A program made the translations under genes and the position numbers. A model generated the notes under the pieces. The model saw only the letters and a program-made list of their open reading frames with translations, had not been told where the DNA came from and searched no databases. 64,000 bases of DNA, taken from Chitinophaga pinensis. GTDB lineage: Bacteria > Bacteroidota > Bacteroidia > UBA4408. Of the stretch, positions 25,967 to 34,895 are shown one piece after another. The stretch covers positions 62,001 to 126,000 of the forward strand of contig CAMAVS010000003.1 of the NCBI GenBank assembly GCA_945861665.1, written 5' to 3'. Within the stretch, counting starts at the first letter, position 1; the number at the start of each line of letters is the position of its first letter.

Positions 25967-27985
25967 CTATAAACTTTTGATAATCTCTTTCGCTTTTTCA
26001 TTTTTGGGATTCATTTTCAATACTTTTTCAATTAATTTTTTCGCCTCTTTTTTATTGTTTCCATATATCAATAATCCGGCTTTATTCATTAATGCAAGTT
26101 CGTAATCCGGGTCTAAACGTAGCGCTCTGTTAAATAATATTGCTGCTTGTTTCGTATTGTTTTCTAGCAAACATATATATCCTAAGTTTGAAATAGCTTG
26201 TACAAATGTAGGGTCTTCTTTTAGTATGTCATAAAAAATATTTTTAGCGTCTTGAATATTTCCTAGTTGCGAATAAGTACTCGCCAACTTGTTTTGAAAT
26301 TCAGGATTGCTTATTGCTAATTCATTTGCTTTTTTGTAATACTTCAGTGCTACTGAAAAATTTGAATTAGTATAGTATGCTTCTCCAATACGGTAGGCAG
26401 TCCAAGCTTGCTTATTGTCCCAACTTTTTTTAATTAGCATAGAAGTCAGTATTTTAGTTTCACCTAGTTTTGAAACATAGGATAGTATTTTTGCATACTC
26501 TTTCTTTGCAAAATAAAGATGAACCAAGGAAGAAAAATTTGCCTCTATATTGGCAAGTGTTTTGTCATCTAAATATTTTTGTGCCGAATCGAGGTAAGTT
26601 GGATTAAAATCAAATTTTTCATATTGATAAATGTAAGCTAAAGCAATTGTTCCCTTTTTCGGATTTGGATCATTTATAGCATACAAACCTATAAACTGCT
26701 TTACATTTTTTGCCTCTTTACTTGCTATTGGTTTTCGAATATAATGGTCGGTTACACGCACGTGTGGTATGTCAATAGCTCCCGATTTTGGCATATGGCA
26801 AGCTACGCAGTTATTACTCTGTTTTTTTCGTGCAAATTCTTTTTCGGTACAAACAGTTTTGTTTTTTTGATTACTATGACAGTTTTGGCAGCTTGTATTG
26901 AATACTTCTTTGTCGGTAAATTTTACACTCAGGTGAGGATTGTGGCAGGTAACGCAGGTGAGTGCTTGTTTGTAAGGATGCAGTTTGTTTGATGCATCGG
27001 TAGGGCTAAAACTTTTTATAAAACATTCACTCATTTTTAATCTATCAGCGTGCGATGCCATAATAAATTCATCTTCGGCATCTTTGTATTTTGGCATAAA
27101 CACAGTTAAGTAATCCGATAATTTCTTTCCTGGCTTGAAATCAAAAAAGGACTTGTTATCTTTTAATACAGCATTTCCCTGGAGGTGACACCGCTGACAA
27201 ACATCAAACTGTAAGTCTATGGGGAGCTTTCCAGGATTTACGATACTATAGTCAATGTACTTAGAAGTATCTATAAGGTGTCCTGCATTTTTTTCTTTTA
27301 CGTGAGCACTGCCAGGACCATGACACCTTTCGCAGCTTATGCCATTTGGTACATCGCTAAATTTATTTTCTGAGCCTTCAGTAAGTCCGGGTAGGGAGTT
27401 ATGGCAACTCATACATTCCAATCCTATTTTACGGTTAAAGCGAGTGTTAAACCCATTTTCAAACCCGGGAGGTAAGTCCCAGGTTCCTTTTTGTGTATAA
27501 AACGTAAGTGGTAATTGGCGAAGGTATCCATTTGTGTTATTTATATGCGAATTGGTGTGTTGTCCCGACCCGATGATGTATGTAACGGTTTCAATTCGTT
27601 TGAAAATAGTATCCATCCCATTTAATCTAAATTCCATAATTTTCATTGAGTCGCCTTCCCAATAAGGATGATAATAAAAATCGAGATACTTGTCGTAAAC
27701 GGTAGTATGTTTATCAAACTTTGCTGAACTCTTTGGCTTAGTAGTCAAGTCGAACGATTTCCCCATACCTGTTTGTATGAATGTTTCATAAATACTAGCG
27801 TGACATTGCTTACAAGCATTCATACCTACATAACTAACACTATCAGCGTGATTAAGGTAGGTAGAAGGAGCAACTGACGTTGTGTCGCTTACAGGTAATT
27901 TGGATTCATTACCACAGTGGATTGAAAAAAATGCTACCGAGGAAAGTGAAGTAAAAAGCAGTAAGCCGTATACTTTTTTACGCAT
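25967..27985 (-). CDS. Heptahaem c-type cytochrome with C-terminal TPR domain
   Basis: 672 residues. The N-terminal segment is hydrophobic and ends SIHCGNES, possibly a lipoprotein signal, though the residue before the cysteine is unusual. Residues about 55-420 contain seven CXXCH haem sites: CKQCH, CMSCH, CERCH, CQRCH, CVTCH, CQNCH and CVACH. The spacing resembles cytochrome c554 or doubled CXXCH proteins. The C-terminal part (about 500-670) is made of TPR units (AYRIGEAYYTNSNFSVAL, ALMNKAGLLIYGNNKKEA). It is therefore an extracytoplasmic electron-transfer or redox protein with a protein-docking tail; its partner is not known. It lies between a GNAT gene (9 bases upstream) and mltG (2 bases downstream). 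Confidence 0.9.
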   Translation of the reverse strand: MRKKVYGLLLFTSLSSVAFFSIHCGNESKLPVSDTTSVAPSTYLNHADSVSYVGMNACKQCHASIYETFIQTGMGKSFDLTTKPKSSAKFDKHTTVYDKYLDFYYHPYWEGDSMKIMEFRLNGMDTIFKRIETVTYIIGSGQHTNSHINNTNGYLRQLPLTFYTQKGTWDLPPGFENGFNTRFNRKIGLECMSCHNSLPGLTEGSENKFSDVPNGISCERCHGPGSAHVKEKNAGHLIDTSKYIDYSIVNPGKLPIDLQFDVCQRCHLQGNAVLKDNKSFFDFKPGKKLSDYLTVFMPKYKDAEDEFIMASHADRLKMSECFIKSFSPTDASNKLHPYKQALTCVTCHNPHLSVKFTDKEVFNTSCQNCHSNQKNKTVCTEKEFARKKQSNNCVACHMPKSGAIDIPHVRVTDHYIRKPIASKEAKNVKQFIGLYAINDPNPKKGTIALAYIYQYEKFDFNPTYLDSAQKYLDDKTLANIEANFSSLVHLYFAKKEYAKILSYVSKLGETKILTSMLIKKSWDNKQAWTAYRIGEAYYTNSNFSVALKYYKKANELAISNPEFQNKLASTYSQLGNIQDAKNIFYDILKEDPTFVQAISNLGYICLLENNTKQAAILFNRALRLDPDYELALMNKAGLLIYGNNKKEAKKLIEKVLKMNPKNEKAKEIIKSL

Positions 27986-27994
27986 ATTGAGAAC

Positions 27995-28525
27995 TCAATC
28001 GTTTTTTAGTAATTGTAAAAAGCATTCATCCTTCCAGCCAAGGACGCTTTTGTTCCATTGCTTTTTTGTTCCTGTAACAATAAATCCTTGTTTTTCGAAT
28101 AGTGATATACTGATAGTATTGTCGGTATTAATATTACAATATAGTTGATGAAGATTTAGCACATCAAAGCAGTAGGTAATCAATAATTGCAAGGTTTCTG
28201 TAGCGTATCCCTTTTGTTTTTCAGGTTCTTCGGCAATCAATATTCCTATTCCTGCCCTTAAGTTTTTTGGGTCGAAGTCAAATAAATCAATACATCCAAT
28301 CGTTTTTTCTGCTTTATCGCAAATAATAAGTCTTAGTTGTTTGGTTGTATAAATGTCTAAATACGAATTTTGCACATATTGCTCCAATACATATTTCGAA
28401 AAGGGGCTTACAGTATTGCTCAAGTGCCAAACAGAGGTTTTATTCTCCCATTTGTACAAGATATTTACATCATCAGGTTCAAGTGCCCTTAAAAAAATTT
28501 TTTCCCCTTTTAATAAATTATACAT
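27995..28525 (-). CDS. GNAT-family N-acetyltransferase
   Basis: A 176-residue acetyltransferase of the RimJ/RimL/SpeG-like group. It shows the start pattern LKGEKIFLRALEPDDVNILYKWEN, the acetyl-CoA-binding loop region GIGILIAEEPEKQKGYATETLQ split by the Q/R-x-x-G-x-A motif (KQKGYATE), and the late NTDNTISISLFEKQGF block typical of the family. The substrate is probably an amine such as a polyamine or N-terminus, but this is not resolved. First gene of a minus-strand group with the multihaem cytochrome and mltG; promoter motif 13 bases upstream of the predicted leader end. Confidence 0.88.
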   Translation of the reverse strand: MYNLLKGEKIFLRALEPDDVNILYKWENKTSVWHLSNTVSPFSKYVLEQYVQNSYLDIYTTKQLRLIICDKAEKTIGCIDLFDFDPKNLRAGIGILIAEEPEKQKGYATETLQLLITYCFDVLNLHQLYCNINTDNTISISLFEKQGFIVTGTKKQWNKSVLGWKDECFLQLLKND

Positions 28526-28542
28526 ACTAGTGTTGAGTAAAA

Positions 28543-28550
28543 CAAAGTTA
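28543..28550 (-). promoter_or_regulatory. -7 promoter element (TAacTTTG) for the GNAT-cytochrome-mltG group
   Basis: Minus-strand exact TAnnTTTG match. Predicted transcript start near 28538 gives a 13-base leader to the ATG at 28525. Confidence 0.5.
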
Positions 28551-28617
28551 AATAAAATAAAACACCCTCATTTTTAAAATAACTTATTATATTCGCAGTA
28601 AATAAAACTGTATTGTT

Positions 28618-30003
28618 ATGAATTACGATTTGATAGTTATAGGTAGTGGTCCTGGAGGATATGTGGCTGCTATACGTGCATCACAATTAGGCTTAAAAAC
28701 TGCCATTGTGGAGCGCGAAAATTTAGGAGGCATTTGTCTTAATTGGGGATGCATACCTACCAAAGCATTGTTAAAAAGCGCACAAGTGTTTGAATACCTG
28801 AATCACGCTGCCGAGTATGGTATTAAAGTGAACGGTGTCGAAGCAGATTTTGGAGCTGTGATAAAGCGTAGTCGCGATGTAGCTGATGGAATGAGTAAAG
28901 GCGTGCAATTTTTGTTGAAAAAGAATAAGATAGATGTGATTGTTGGTACCGGAAAGTTAAAAGCTGGCAAAAAAGTGGAGGTTACAGCTGATGGCAAATC
29001 GACTGTTTACGAAGCTGAAAATATTATATTGGCATTGGGTGCACGTTCGCGCCAATTACCGAATTTGCCTCAGGATGGTAAAAAGGTTATTGGTTACCGT
29101 GAAGCGATGTCATTGTCTAAAATGCCAAAATCGATGGTGGTAGTTGGTTCAGGGGCGATAGGTTCGGAATTTGCGTATTTTTATGCTACTATGGGAACTA
29201 AAGTAACTTTAATAGAGTTTCTGCCAAGCCTTGTTCCAGTAGAGGATGACGAGGTATCGAAACAATTGGAACGTTCCTTCAAAAAAATTGGCATTTCAGT
29301 AATCTGCAATGCTTCTGTTGAAAGTGTTGATACAAAAGGAAGTGTTTGTAAAGTGAGCGTTAAAACTGCTAAAGGGAATGAAACAGTTGAATGCGATGTG
29401 GTGCTTTCGGCAGTGGGAATACAAGCTAACCTTGAAGGTGTAGGATTAGAAGAAGTTGGTATTGCAACTGACAAAGGAAAAATATTAACAAACCCATTTT
29501 ACAAGACGAACATAGAAGGTGTTTTTGCAATTGGTGATTGCATAGGCGGACAAGCCTTAGCACACGTTTCAAGTGCTGAAGGGATTATTTGTGTTGAAAA
29601 AATAGCAGGACATAATCCTGAACCATTAGATTATAATAATATACCGGGATGTACCTATTGTCAGCCTGAAATAGCATCTGTGGGCTATACGGAGAAGGCT
29701 GCCAAAGAAAAAGGCTATGAAATAAAAGTAGGTAAGTTTCCATTCTCCGCTTCAGGTAAAGCAAGTGCATCGGGAGCGAAAGAAGGCTTTGTTAAATTGA
29801 TATTTGATGCAAAATACGGTGAACTTTTGGGTGCACATATGATAGGTGCTAATGTTACTGAAATGATTGCGGAAATTGTGGCAATTCGTAAATTGGAAAC
29901 AACGAGTCACGAATTAATAAAAACAGTTCACCCACATCCTACAATGAGTGAAGCTATTATGGAAGCAGCCGCAGCAGCATATGGTGAAGTAATTCATATG
30001 TAG
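28618..30003 (+). CDS. lpdA: Dihydrolipoyl dehydrogenase
   Basis: The 461-residue E3 flavoprotein of 2-oxoacid dehydrogenase complexes and/or the glycine cleavage system, reoxidising lipoamide with NAD+. The FAD motif IVIGSGPGGYVAAIRASQLG opens the protein. The redox-active disulfide is in GGICLNWGCIPTKALL, the NAD motif is VVGSGAIGSEFAYFYATMG, and the catalytic His-Glu pair lies in TVHPHPTMSEAI. It stands alone, divergent from the GNAT gene and convergent with the S41 protease; the E1/E2 partners are elsewhere. No exact promoter motif is seen upstream. Confidence 0.97.
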   Translation: MNYDLIVIGSGPGGYVAAIRASQLGLKTAIVERENLGGICLNWGCIPTKALLKSAQVFEYLNHAAEYGIKVNGVEADFGAVIKRSRDVADGMSKGVQFLLKKNKIDVIVGTGKLKAGKKVEVTADGKSTVYEAENIILALGARSRQLPNLPQDGKKVIGYREAMSLSKMPKSMVVVGSGAIGSEFAYFYATMGTKVTLIEFLPSLVPVEDDEVSKQLERSFKKIGISVICNASVESVDTKGSVCKVSVKTAKGNETVECDVVLSAVGIQANLEGVGLEEVGIATDKGKILTNPFYKTNIEGVFAIGDCIGGQALAHVSSAEGIICVEKIAGHNPEPLDYNNIPGCTYCQPEIASVGYTEKAAKEKGYEIKVGKFPFSASGKASASGAKEGFVKLIFDAKYGELLGAHMIGANVTEMIAEIVAIRKLETTSHELIKTVHPHPTMSEAIMEAAAAAYGEVIHM

Positions 30004-30026
30004 TAAAGTGTTTTATTCATTATTGC

Positions 30027-31718
30027 TTAATTCTTTTTCTCGACCGCAGCTTCTTCTTTGTAAGTGCCTACCAAAATGGAATTGTATTTTTTATTGTCTT
30101 TCAACAATTCTATTGCCTTGTTCACTTCGTAGTCAAACCTAAAGCTATTTTCTGTTCTTCCATTTTGGTAATAATAGCGCGATGCAATTTCTAATTCAAG
30201 CATTTCTTTAATCTCATCTTTAAAGGTCACTAAATCTTCTTTTTTATTGTGCATCATTTTCGCCTTTAATGCTTCGTATTCGCTGGTAATGTTAGCATAG
30301 TATTTTTCTTTTGAAGCGGTTTCTTTTAAGTCTTTCATCATTTGTTCACTTTGGGTAGTGTAGTCGTATTCTTTATCGCCTAACCATTCCGTAAAGTAAT
30401 TGTACTCTTTTTCGGATAATTTAAAACTTTTTGCTGGTGCAATGGCAGCATGTTCTAGTCTGTATTTAGTGGCATAATCAAAAAGCAACATTTTATTATC
30501 CAAGCTAATTACAATTTTACTATACCGTTTTACCTCTGTTGTAATGTCAGGTTTTATTCCACCTCCATCGTATACAATTCTGCCGGCCTTTGTTTTAAAT
30601 TTTGTAATAAGGGAGTCGGGCACTTTACCTACACTACCATCATCGTTACGGTTGCTGTAATCCAATGCTTGTATACAACGTCCGCTTGGTATATAATATT
30701 TAGCAGTAGTTACTTTTAATTTTGAATTGTAAGTAAGGTTACGAGTAGTTTGCACCAATCCCTTACCGAAGGTACGTTGTCCTAAAATTACAGCCCTATC
30801 TAAATCTTGTAATGAGCCAGAAACAATTTCAGAAGCCGATGCGGAACCACTGTTTACTAATACTACGATGGGGATTTGCAAGTCAACAGCAGAATTTAAT
30901 GCCTTATAGGATTTTTCCCATTCTTTTACTTTTCCTTTTGTATTTACAATTTCTTGTCCTCTATCAACAAATAAATTGGAAATATTCACAGCTTCGTTCA
31001 ACAATCCTCCTGGATTTCTTCGTAAATCAAAGACTAAGCCTTTTATATTGTTTTTTTCTTTTAAGTCAACCAATGCTTTTTTTACGTCCTGTCCTGCATC
31101 TTCTGTAAATCCGGTTAACTGTATGTATCCTATTTCATCGTTTAACATTCCGTGATAAGGAACGCTGCTAATTTTTATTTCTTCGCGTGTAACTGATTTT
31201 TCAATATTTTCTTTGTCACCCTCTCTCTTAATAAGTAGTTTTAGAGTAGTGCCCGGTTGCCCTTTTAGTATTTTGCTAATTTCATCCGTTTCTTTTCCTT
31301 TAACGGATTTTCCGTCCACTTCTAAAATCAAATCTCCTGCCCTTAGTCCGGCTTTAAAAGCGGGATAGTTTTCGTACGGGTCGGTAATTACCACATACTC
31401 ACCTTTTTTGCGAATCAGTGAACCAACGCCACCATATTGTCCGGTAGTCATATAGCGGTAATCTTCTATGTCTGACTCTGAAATGTAATTGGTATATGGA
31501 TCCAATGATTCAAGCATTGCATCAATACCTTTTTGTATCAATTCACCTGGCTTGGTTTCATCCACATAATACATATTTACTTCGCGGTACAGGGTGGCAA
31601 AAATGTCAAGGTTCTTTGATACCTCAAAATAGTTGTCGACAAAGGCATAAGAGGTAAAGGAAACTATACCAATGCTTGCAATGATGATGGCTACTTTAAA
31701 TTTTTTCAGGATATTCAT
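30027..31718 (-). CDS. S41 family C-terminal processing peptidase (PDZ protease)
   Basis: A 563-residue periplasmic or membrane-anchored protease. An N-terminal signal anchor (VAIIIASIGIVSFTSYAFV) is followed by a PDZ domain (about 80-170; TTGQYGGVGSLIRKKGEY, DPYENYPAFKAGLRAGDLIL) and the S41 domain. The catalytic serine lies in VNSGSASASEIVSGSLQD and the lysine in LGQRTFGKGLVQTT. A long C-terminal tail (about 400-563) is charged and helical. Such proteases trim or degrade envelope proteins. It lies 11 bases downstream of yidD, giving the order rnpA-yidD-S41 protease known from other Bacteroidota. Confidence 0.93.
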   Translation of the reverse strand: MNILKKFKVAIIIASIGIVSFTSYAFVDNYFEVSKNLDIFATLYREVNMYYVDETKPGELIQKGIDAMLESLDPYTNYISESDIEDYRYMTTGQYGGVGSLIRKKGEYVVITDPYENYPAFKAGLRAGDLILEVDGKSVKGKETDEISKILKGQPGTTLKLLIKREGDKENIEKSVTREEIKISSVPYHGMLNDEIGYIQLTGFTEDAGQDVKKALVDLKEKNNIKGLVFDLRRNPGGLLNEAVNISNLFVDRGQEIVNTKGKVKEWEKSYKALNSAVDLQIPIVVLVNSGSASASEIVSGSLQDLDRAVILGQRTFGKGLVQTTRNLTYNSKLKVTTAKYYIPSGRCIQALDYSNRNDDGSVGKVPDSLITKFKTKAGRIVYDGGGIKPDITTEVKRYSKIVISLDNKMLLFDYATKYRLEHAAIAPAKSFKLSEKEYNYFTEWLGDKEYDYTTQSEQMMKDLKETASKEKYYANITSEYEALKAKMMHNKKEDLVTFKDEIKEMLELEIASRYYYQNGRTENSFRFDYEVNKAIELLKDNKKYNSILVGTYKEEAAVEKKN

Positions 31719-31729
31719 AATCTATAATT

Positions 31730-31951
31730 TTATGTTAAAGGATGATGCCCGTGACCACCCCAAGGATTGCAACTTAAAAAACGTTTAATAGTTAAAAAGC
31801 CACCTTTTATGGGGCCGTATTTTTGTAAGGCTTCAATGCCGTATTGAGAGCAAGTAGGTGTATAGCGACAAGCATTTGGTAATAAAGGCGATATAACATA
31901 TTGATACACCTTAATTAAAAATACAAAAGGTAAACTAATTATGCTTTTCAT
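31730..31951 (-). CDS. yidD: Membrane protein insertion efficiency factor
   Basis: A 73-residue YidD protein, of normal size. It shows the full family pattern: a hydrophobic, membrane-associated N-terminus ([19 protein letters not shown]), [36 protein letters not shown] and the histidine-rich end GHGHHPLT. YidD helps YidC insert proteins at the inner membrane. Its start lies 17 bases inside rnpA, the usual arrangement, so the two are translationally coupled. Confidence 0.95.
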   Translation of the reverse strand: MKSIISLPFVFLIKVYQYVISPLLPNACRYTPTCSQYGIEALQKYGPIKGGFLTIKRFLSCNPWGGHGHHPLT

Positions 31952-32333
31952 TACTCTTTATATAATGTTGTAAAGTTAAGATTATTTTACTTTCAATTTC
32001 TTGATAAGTCAACTCTTCCTTTGCTGCATATATCAATAATATTGCCAGTTTTTTATTTTGTTTATGTAAGTGTTCGTACAACAAATACTTGTTTTTGCGA
32101 TACGCCTCTCTAATTCTGCGTTTAATTTTGTTCCTGTCAACTGCTTTTTTAAAGTTCCTTTTGGGAACAGCAATCACTATTTGAGCCGGTTTTATGTAGC
32201 TTAATGATGTAACTAAAGTATTAAAGCGAAAGGGGTGTTGGTAAATTGAAATTCCTTTTTCAGTAAGTTCGGAAAGCAACTTCTTACTGCACAAACGTTC
32301 ATTTTTTTTAAATGTATTTAGTGATTTTTCCAT
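31935..32333 (-). CDS. rnpA: Ribonuclease P protein component
   Basis: The 132-residue basic protein subunit of RNase P, which assists the catalytic RNA in maturing tRNA 5' ends. It carries the RNA-binding block [16 protein letters not shown] (usual RNR motif) preceded by [14 protein letters not shown], and the early [18 protein letters not shown] region. I start it at ATG 32333 ([14 protein letters not shown]), the usual position; a start seven codons earlier adds only hydrophobic residues atypical of the family. It overlaps yidD. Confidence 0.93.
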   Translation of the reverse strand: MEKSLNTFKKNERLCSKKLLSELTEKGISIYQHPFRFNTLVTSLSYIKPAQIVIAVPKRNFKKAVDRNKIKRRIREAYRKNKYLLYEHLHKQNKKLAILLIYAAKEELTYQEIESKIILTLQHYIKSNEKHN

Positions 32334-32457
32334 TATAACGTAGTAAATATACAATTATTACTACAATTAGAAGTTCGTATCACGAGGCTTAACAGCTTTT
32401 AACATTGGCCTGTTAGTTATATTCTTTTTTAGTTATAGAAATAATGTTTTTGAAGGG

Positions 32458-32465
32458 TATTTTTG
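32458..32465 (+). promoter_or_regulatory. -7 promoter element (TAttTTTG) four bases before ATG
   Basis: Exact TAnnTTTG match; the ATG at 32470 begins after four further bases. By the spacing expected for this element the transcript would start at the A of ATG, giving a leaderless mRNA. Confidence 0.45.
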
Positions 32466-32469
32466 TACA

Positions 32470-33249
32470 ATGATTAAAGTTATATTAAAGTTAGCTTGTT
32501 GTTTAGTATTCATTTATGGAAATGGTTTTTCTCAAATATTTGACGAGCAAATATCATCACCGAAGTTTAAAGAGCAAATTCGTTTAAACAATATAAAGTT
32601 TGTTATTGGTTGGTCCTATAATATTTCGGATAGTTTATTGAATTTAAAAGGAGTGAAATATTCCTTTGAACGTTTCGATAAATTCGGAAATAGGGTAGAG
32701 GAGGCGTTGTACTCGCATCCCGAATATTCTGATTACGAATGTACTTATGATTATAATGAAAGAGGTTTGGAATCGAAAAGCATTGCTTATAAAACACGAA
32801 CGGATAAAACGGTGTATAAAAAATGGTTTTACAAATACGATGAGAAGGCTAACCAGGTTGAGAAAACGCCCCCAAAGAGTTATAAAAACAACGAGAAGTG
32901 GATTTATAAATTCGATGCAAAAGGCAATAAAATAGAAGAGGTGAGTTATGATGTAGATGGAAATTTAAACTATGTAATCAATATTACTTACGATTATAAT
33001 AGCAATCCATTGGATAAAATATTGTTGGACGCTTATGGAAATCAGTTGGAGGAATGGGTTTATAAGTATGACGAATCGGGGTATAATTTATATGCAATGC
33101 AATATAATGCCGATAATGTATTGTTAAAAAAATACAGTTATAAGTATAATTTCAGAACAGATAAAGTGGAAGAGGTAATTGAGGACGGTAATGGCAGAAG
33201 ACTTCTTTATATAAAATACCTTTATCAGTATTACAAAGATGGGCAGTAA
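32470..33249 (+). CDS. Exported protein with YD-like repeats, function unknown
   Basis: 259 residues beginning with a signal peptide (MIKVILKLACCLVFIYGNGFSQ). The mature part is built of short repeats of the type (Y/F)-x-Y-(D/N)-x-x-G-N-x-(V/L)-(E)-(E)-x, for example FERFDKFGNRVEEAL, WIYKFDAKGNKIEEVS and WVYKYDESGYNLYAM. This resembles the YD/RHS repeat but without the core toxin or closing motifs of Rhs proteins, so a small beta-spiral periplasmic or surface protein is likely. No sorting domain is seen. It is monocistronic, behind a promoter motif and before a shared terminator. Confidence 0.75.
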   Translation: MIKVILKLACCLVFIYGNGFSQIFDEQISSPKFKEQIRLNNIKFVIGWSYNISDSLLNLKGVKYSFERFDKFGNRVEEALYSHPEYSDYECTYDYNERGLESKSIAYKTRTDKTVYKKWFYKYDEKANQVEKTPPKSYKNNEKWIYKFDAKGNKIEEVSYDVDGNLNYVINITYDYNSNPLDKILLDAYGNQLEEWVYKYDESGYNLYAMQYNADNVLLKKYSYKYNFRTDKVEEVIEDGNGRRLLYIKYLYQYYKDGQ

Positions 33250-33297
33250 AAATGGCGCGAAGGCGAGGTTTACACTCGCCTCTCTCGCCATTTTTAA
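33248..33297. terminator. Bidirectional terminator between convergent genes
   Basis: A long interrupted stem: AAATGGCG-x-GA-x-GGCGA pairs with TCGCC-xx-TC-x-CGCCATTT. T runs stand on both strands, so it can end the YD-like gene from the left and the B12-regulated gene from the right. Confidence 0.85.
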
Positions 33298-33312
33298 TTA
33301 CTCTATAAAAAA

Positions 33313-34611
33313 TTACTCTTTTTTTATCTTAACTACTTTATTTATTTCTGAGTTTTGAATTTTCATAATATAAGTCCCTATAGCAAAGTTTGAAATATCA
33401 ATGCTGTGATTTCTCTCTGAAGCATTCAATTCAAATACAGCTACATTTCTTCCCATTAAATCTGTAATGCCTACTGTGAAAGTTCCTTTCATTGTTGCTG
33501 ATAAAGAAAGTGTAAGCTTATCAGATGCAGGATTAGGGTAAACACTAACACTTACATTTTCTTTTGAATCCTGAACAGAAGATAGATTTACATAATCCAA
33601 GGCAATATTCCCTGGAGAAACTCCTGCCGAAAATGAATCTACCAACATACCGTTTGCTTGGTAAATAAATACCTTTCCGTAGCTTACATAATCAGTATTA
33701 CCTGCATAGATGTTACTTCCCAAGTTATCATAAGCCATTCCATAAAGACTCTTGTTAATCGTTAAAGTATCGTAAGTAACTAGGGTGGCAGTATTAAATT
33801 TAGCCAATTGGTTATCACCGGCAACCTGATACAATATATCTGTTGAAGCAAGTACAGATGTTCCGCAACCACCCGGAGTAGCCAAAGCAGTAGTACTTAA
33901 CACACCAGTAAGTACATTGTATTTACTGATGGAAGCTGTTGAATAATCTTGGTTGTTCAAGGTGAAAATTTCATCACTTGAAATGGTCATATAATCAGGG
34001 TTGGTACCATTTAACCCTAAATTAATCTCCCTAACATAGGTATGTGCATTCAAATTAACAACACCAATGATGCTTTTATAATTCGGAAAATCAAATGCAT
34101 TGTTAACGGCAATGTATGCGCTGTCGCCATGCACAACAATTCCTTCACAGGCATATTGAGGACCGGCTTGAGTGGTTAACTCATATTGATATGAAAAATC
34201 ATTTTTATCAAATACCTGAAAATTGTTGGTGAATACATAACCGTATTCTCCTCTGGTAACCAACAAATGGTTATTCCAGATAGCGAGTTTACGTACTCCA
34301 AAAACAGGCAATACACCCTCTCGTACAAAAGTGTTTTTATTGTACTTAATAATTTTGTCATCGGCAGCCACATACAAATAATCTCCATCAATGATAACAT
34401 CGGTTGCAAAGCGCGAACCTACAATGTTCTCAATAGTAGTGTAGTGCTTGTTAACAGGGTTGTAGGTGCCAATTGAAACAGGTACGTCAATGTTGCCGGT
34501 CATATAATCATAATGACCTTCGTTTACAACAATAACTTGTTTCAGCACATTTTGTGCAAAGGCATTAATAGTTACTACTAATGATGCCAAGAGAAATAAT
34601 TTTTTTTTCAT
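33313..34611 (-). CDS. T9SS-secreted YncE/BtuG-like beta-propeller under a cobalamin riboswitch
   Basis: A 432-residue exported protein. After a signal peptide (MKKKLFLLASLVVTINAFAQ) comes a repeat region with the patterns of seven-bladed YncE/BtuG-like propellers: VVNEGHYDYMTGNIDVPVS at the start, ATDVIIDGDYLYVAADD, KLAIWNNHLLVTRG, EGIVVHGDSAYIAVNN, NPDYMTISSDEIFTLNN and GMAYDNLGSNIYAGN. The last 80 or so residues (VYPNPASDKLTLSLS to NSEINKVVKIKKE) form a T9SS type A sorting domain. BtuG proteins of Bacteroides are surface lipoproteins that bind B12 with very high affinity; here a T9SS domain would provide the surface location instead. The cobalamin riboswitch on the leader supports a corrin-related role. 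Binding itself is inference. Confidence 0.8.
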   Translation of the reverse strand: MKKKLFLLASLVVTINAFAQNVLKQVIVVNEGHYDYMTGNIDVPVSIGTYNPVNKHYTTIENIVGSRFATDVIIDGDYLYVAADDKIIKYNKNTFVREGVLPVFGVRKLAIWNNHLLVTRGEYGYVFTNNFQVFDKNDFSYQYELTTQAGPQYACEGIVVHGDSAYIAVNNAFDFPNYKSIIGVVNLNAHTYVREINLGLNGTNPDYMTISSDEIFTLNNQDYSTASISKYNVLTGVLSTTALATPGGCGTSVLASTDILYQVAGDNQLAKFNTATLVTYDTLTINKSLYGMAYDNLGSNIYAGNTDYVSYGKVFIYQANGMLVDSFSAGVSPGNIALDYVNLSSVQDSKENVSVSVYPNPASDKLTLSLSATMKGTFTVGITDLMGRNVAVFELNASERNHSIDISNFAIGTYIMKIQNSEINKVVKIKKE

Positions 34612-34726
34612 TTTTTTAATTGGTTTTAAATAATGCTCTCAAATAATGTATTCCCTAATGAAAAATGGAGTAATGGAGAGCAACCATCAACTCACATCCT
34701 TTCCTCCGAAGGGTTGAATATATCGA

Positions 34727-34880
34727 TAATGGCAGGTCTCCTGACTTGTTCCGTTGCAATGCCTTCCCGTTATTAACAGTGGCTTATGTATTGCAATTGT
34801 TGAAGGAACTTACAGTATCGGGGAATGTCGGGGATTTGCACCCTGTTCCCTTTTAATCATTTAAATTAAATGAACCATTA
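34727..34880 (-). ncRNA. Cobalamin (B12) riboswitch
   Basis: On the minus strand the leader holds the class-defining blocks in order: GGGAACAGGGTGCAAATCCC, then ACTGTAAG, then GCCACTG, then GGGAAGG, then the B12-box AAGTCAGGAGACCTGCC. The ends TAATGG and CCATTA pair to close P1. A minus-strand promoter motif lies 8 bases above P1, so the predicted transcript starts just before the aptamer. About 110 bases separate the aptamer from the ATG of the propeller gene; a stretch with GCTCTC and GAGAGC in that interval could form the expression platform. High B12 would be expected to turn the gene off. Confidence 0.92.
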
Positions 34881-34887
34881 CTGAGAG

Positions 34888-34895
34888 CAAATATA
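34888..34895 (-). promoter_or_regulatory. -7 promoter element (TAtaTTTG) for the riboswitch transcript
   Basis: Minus-strand exact TAnnTTTG match. Predicted transcript start near 34883, three bases before the first P1 base. Confidence 0.6.
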
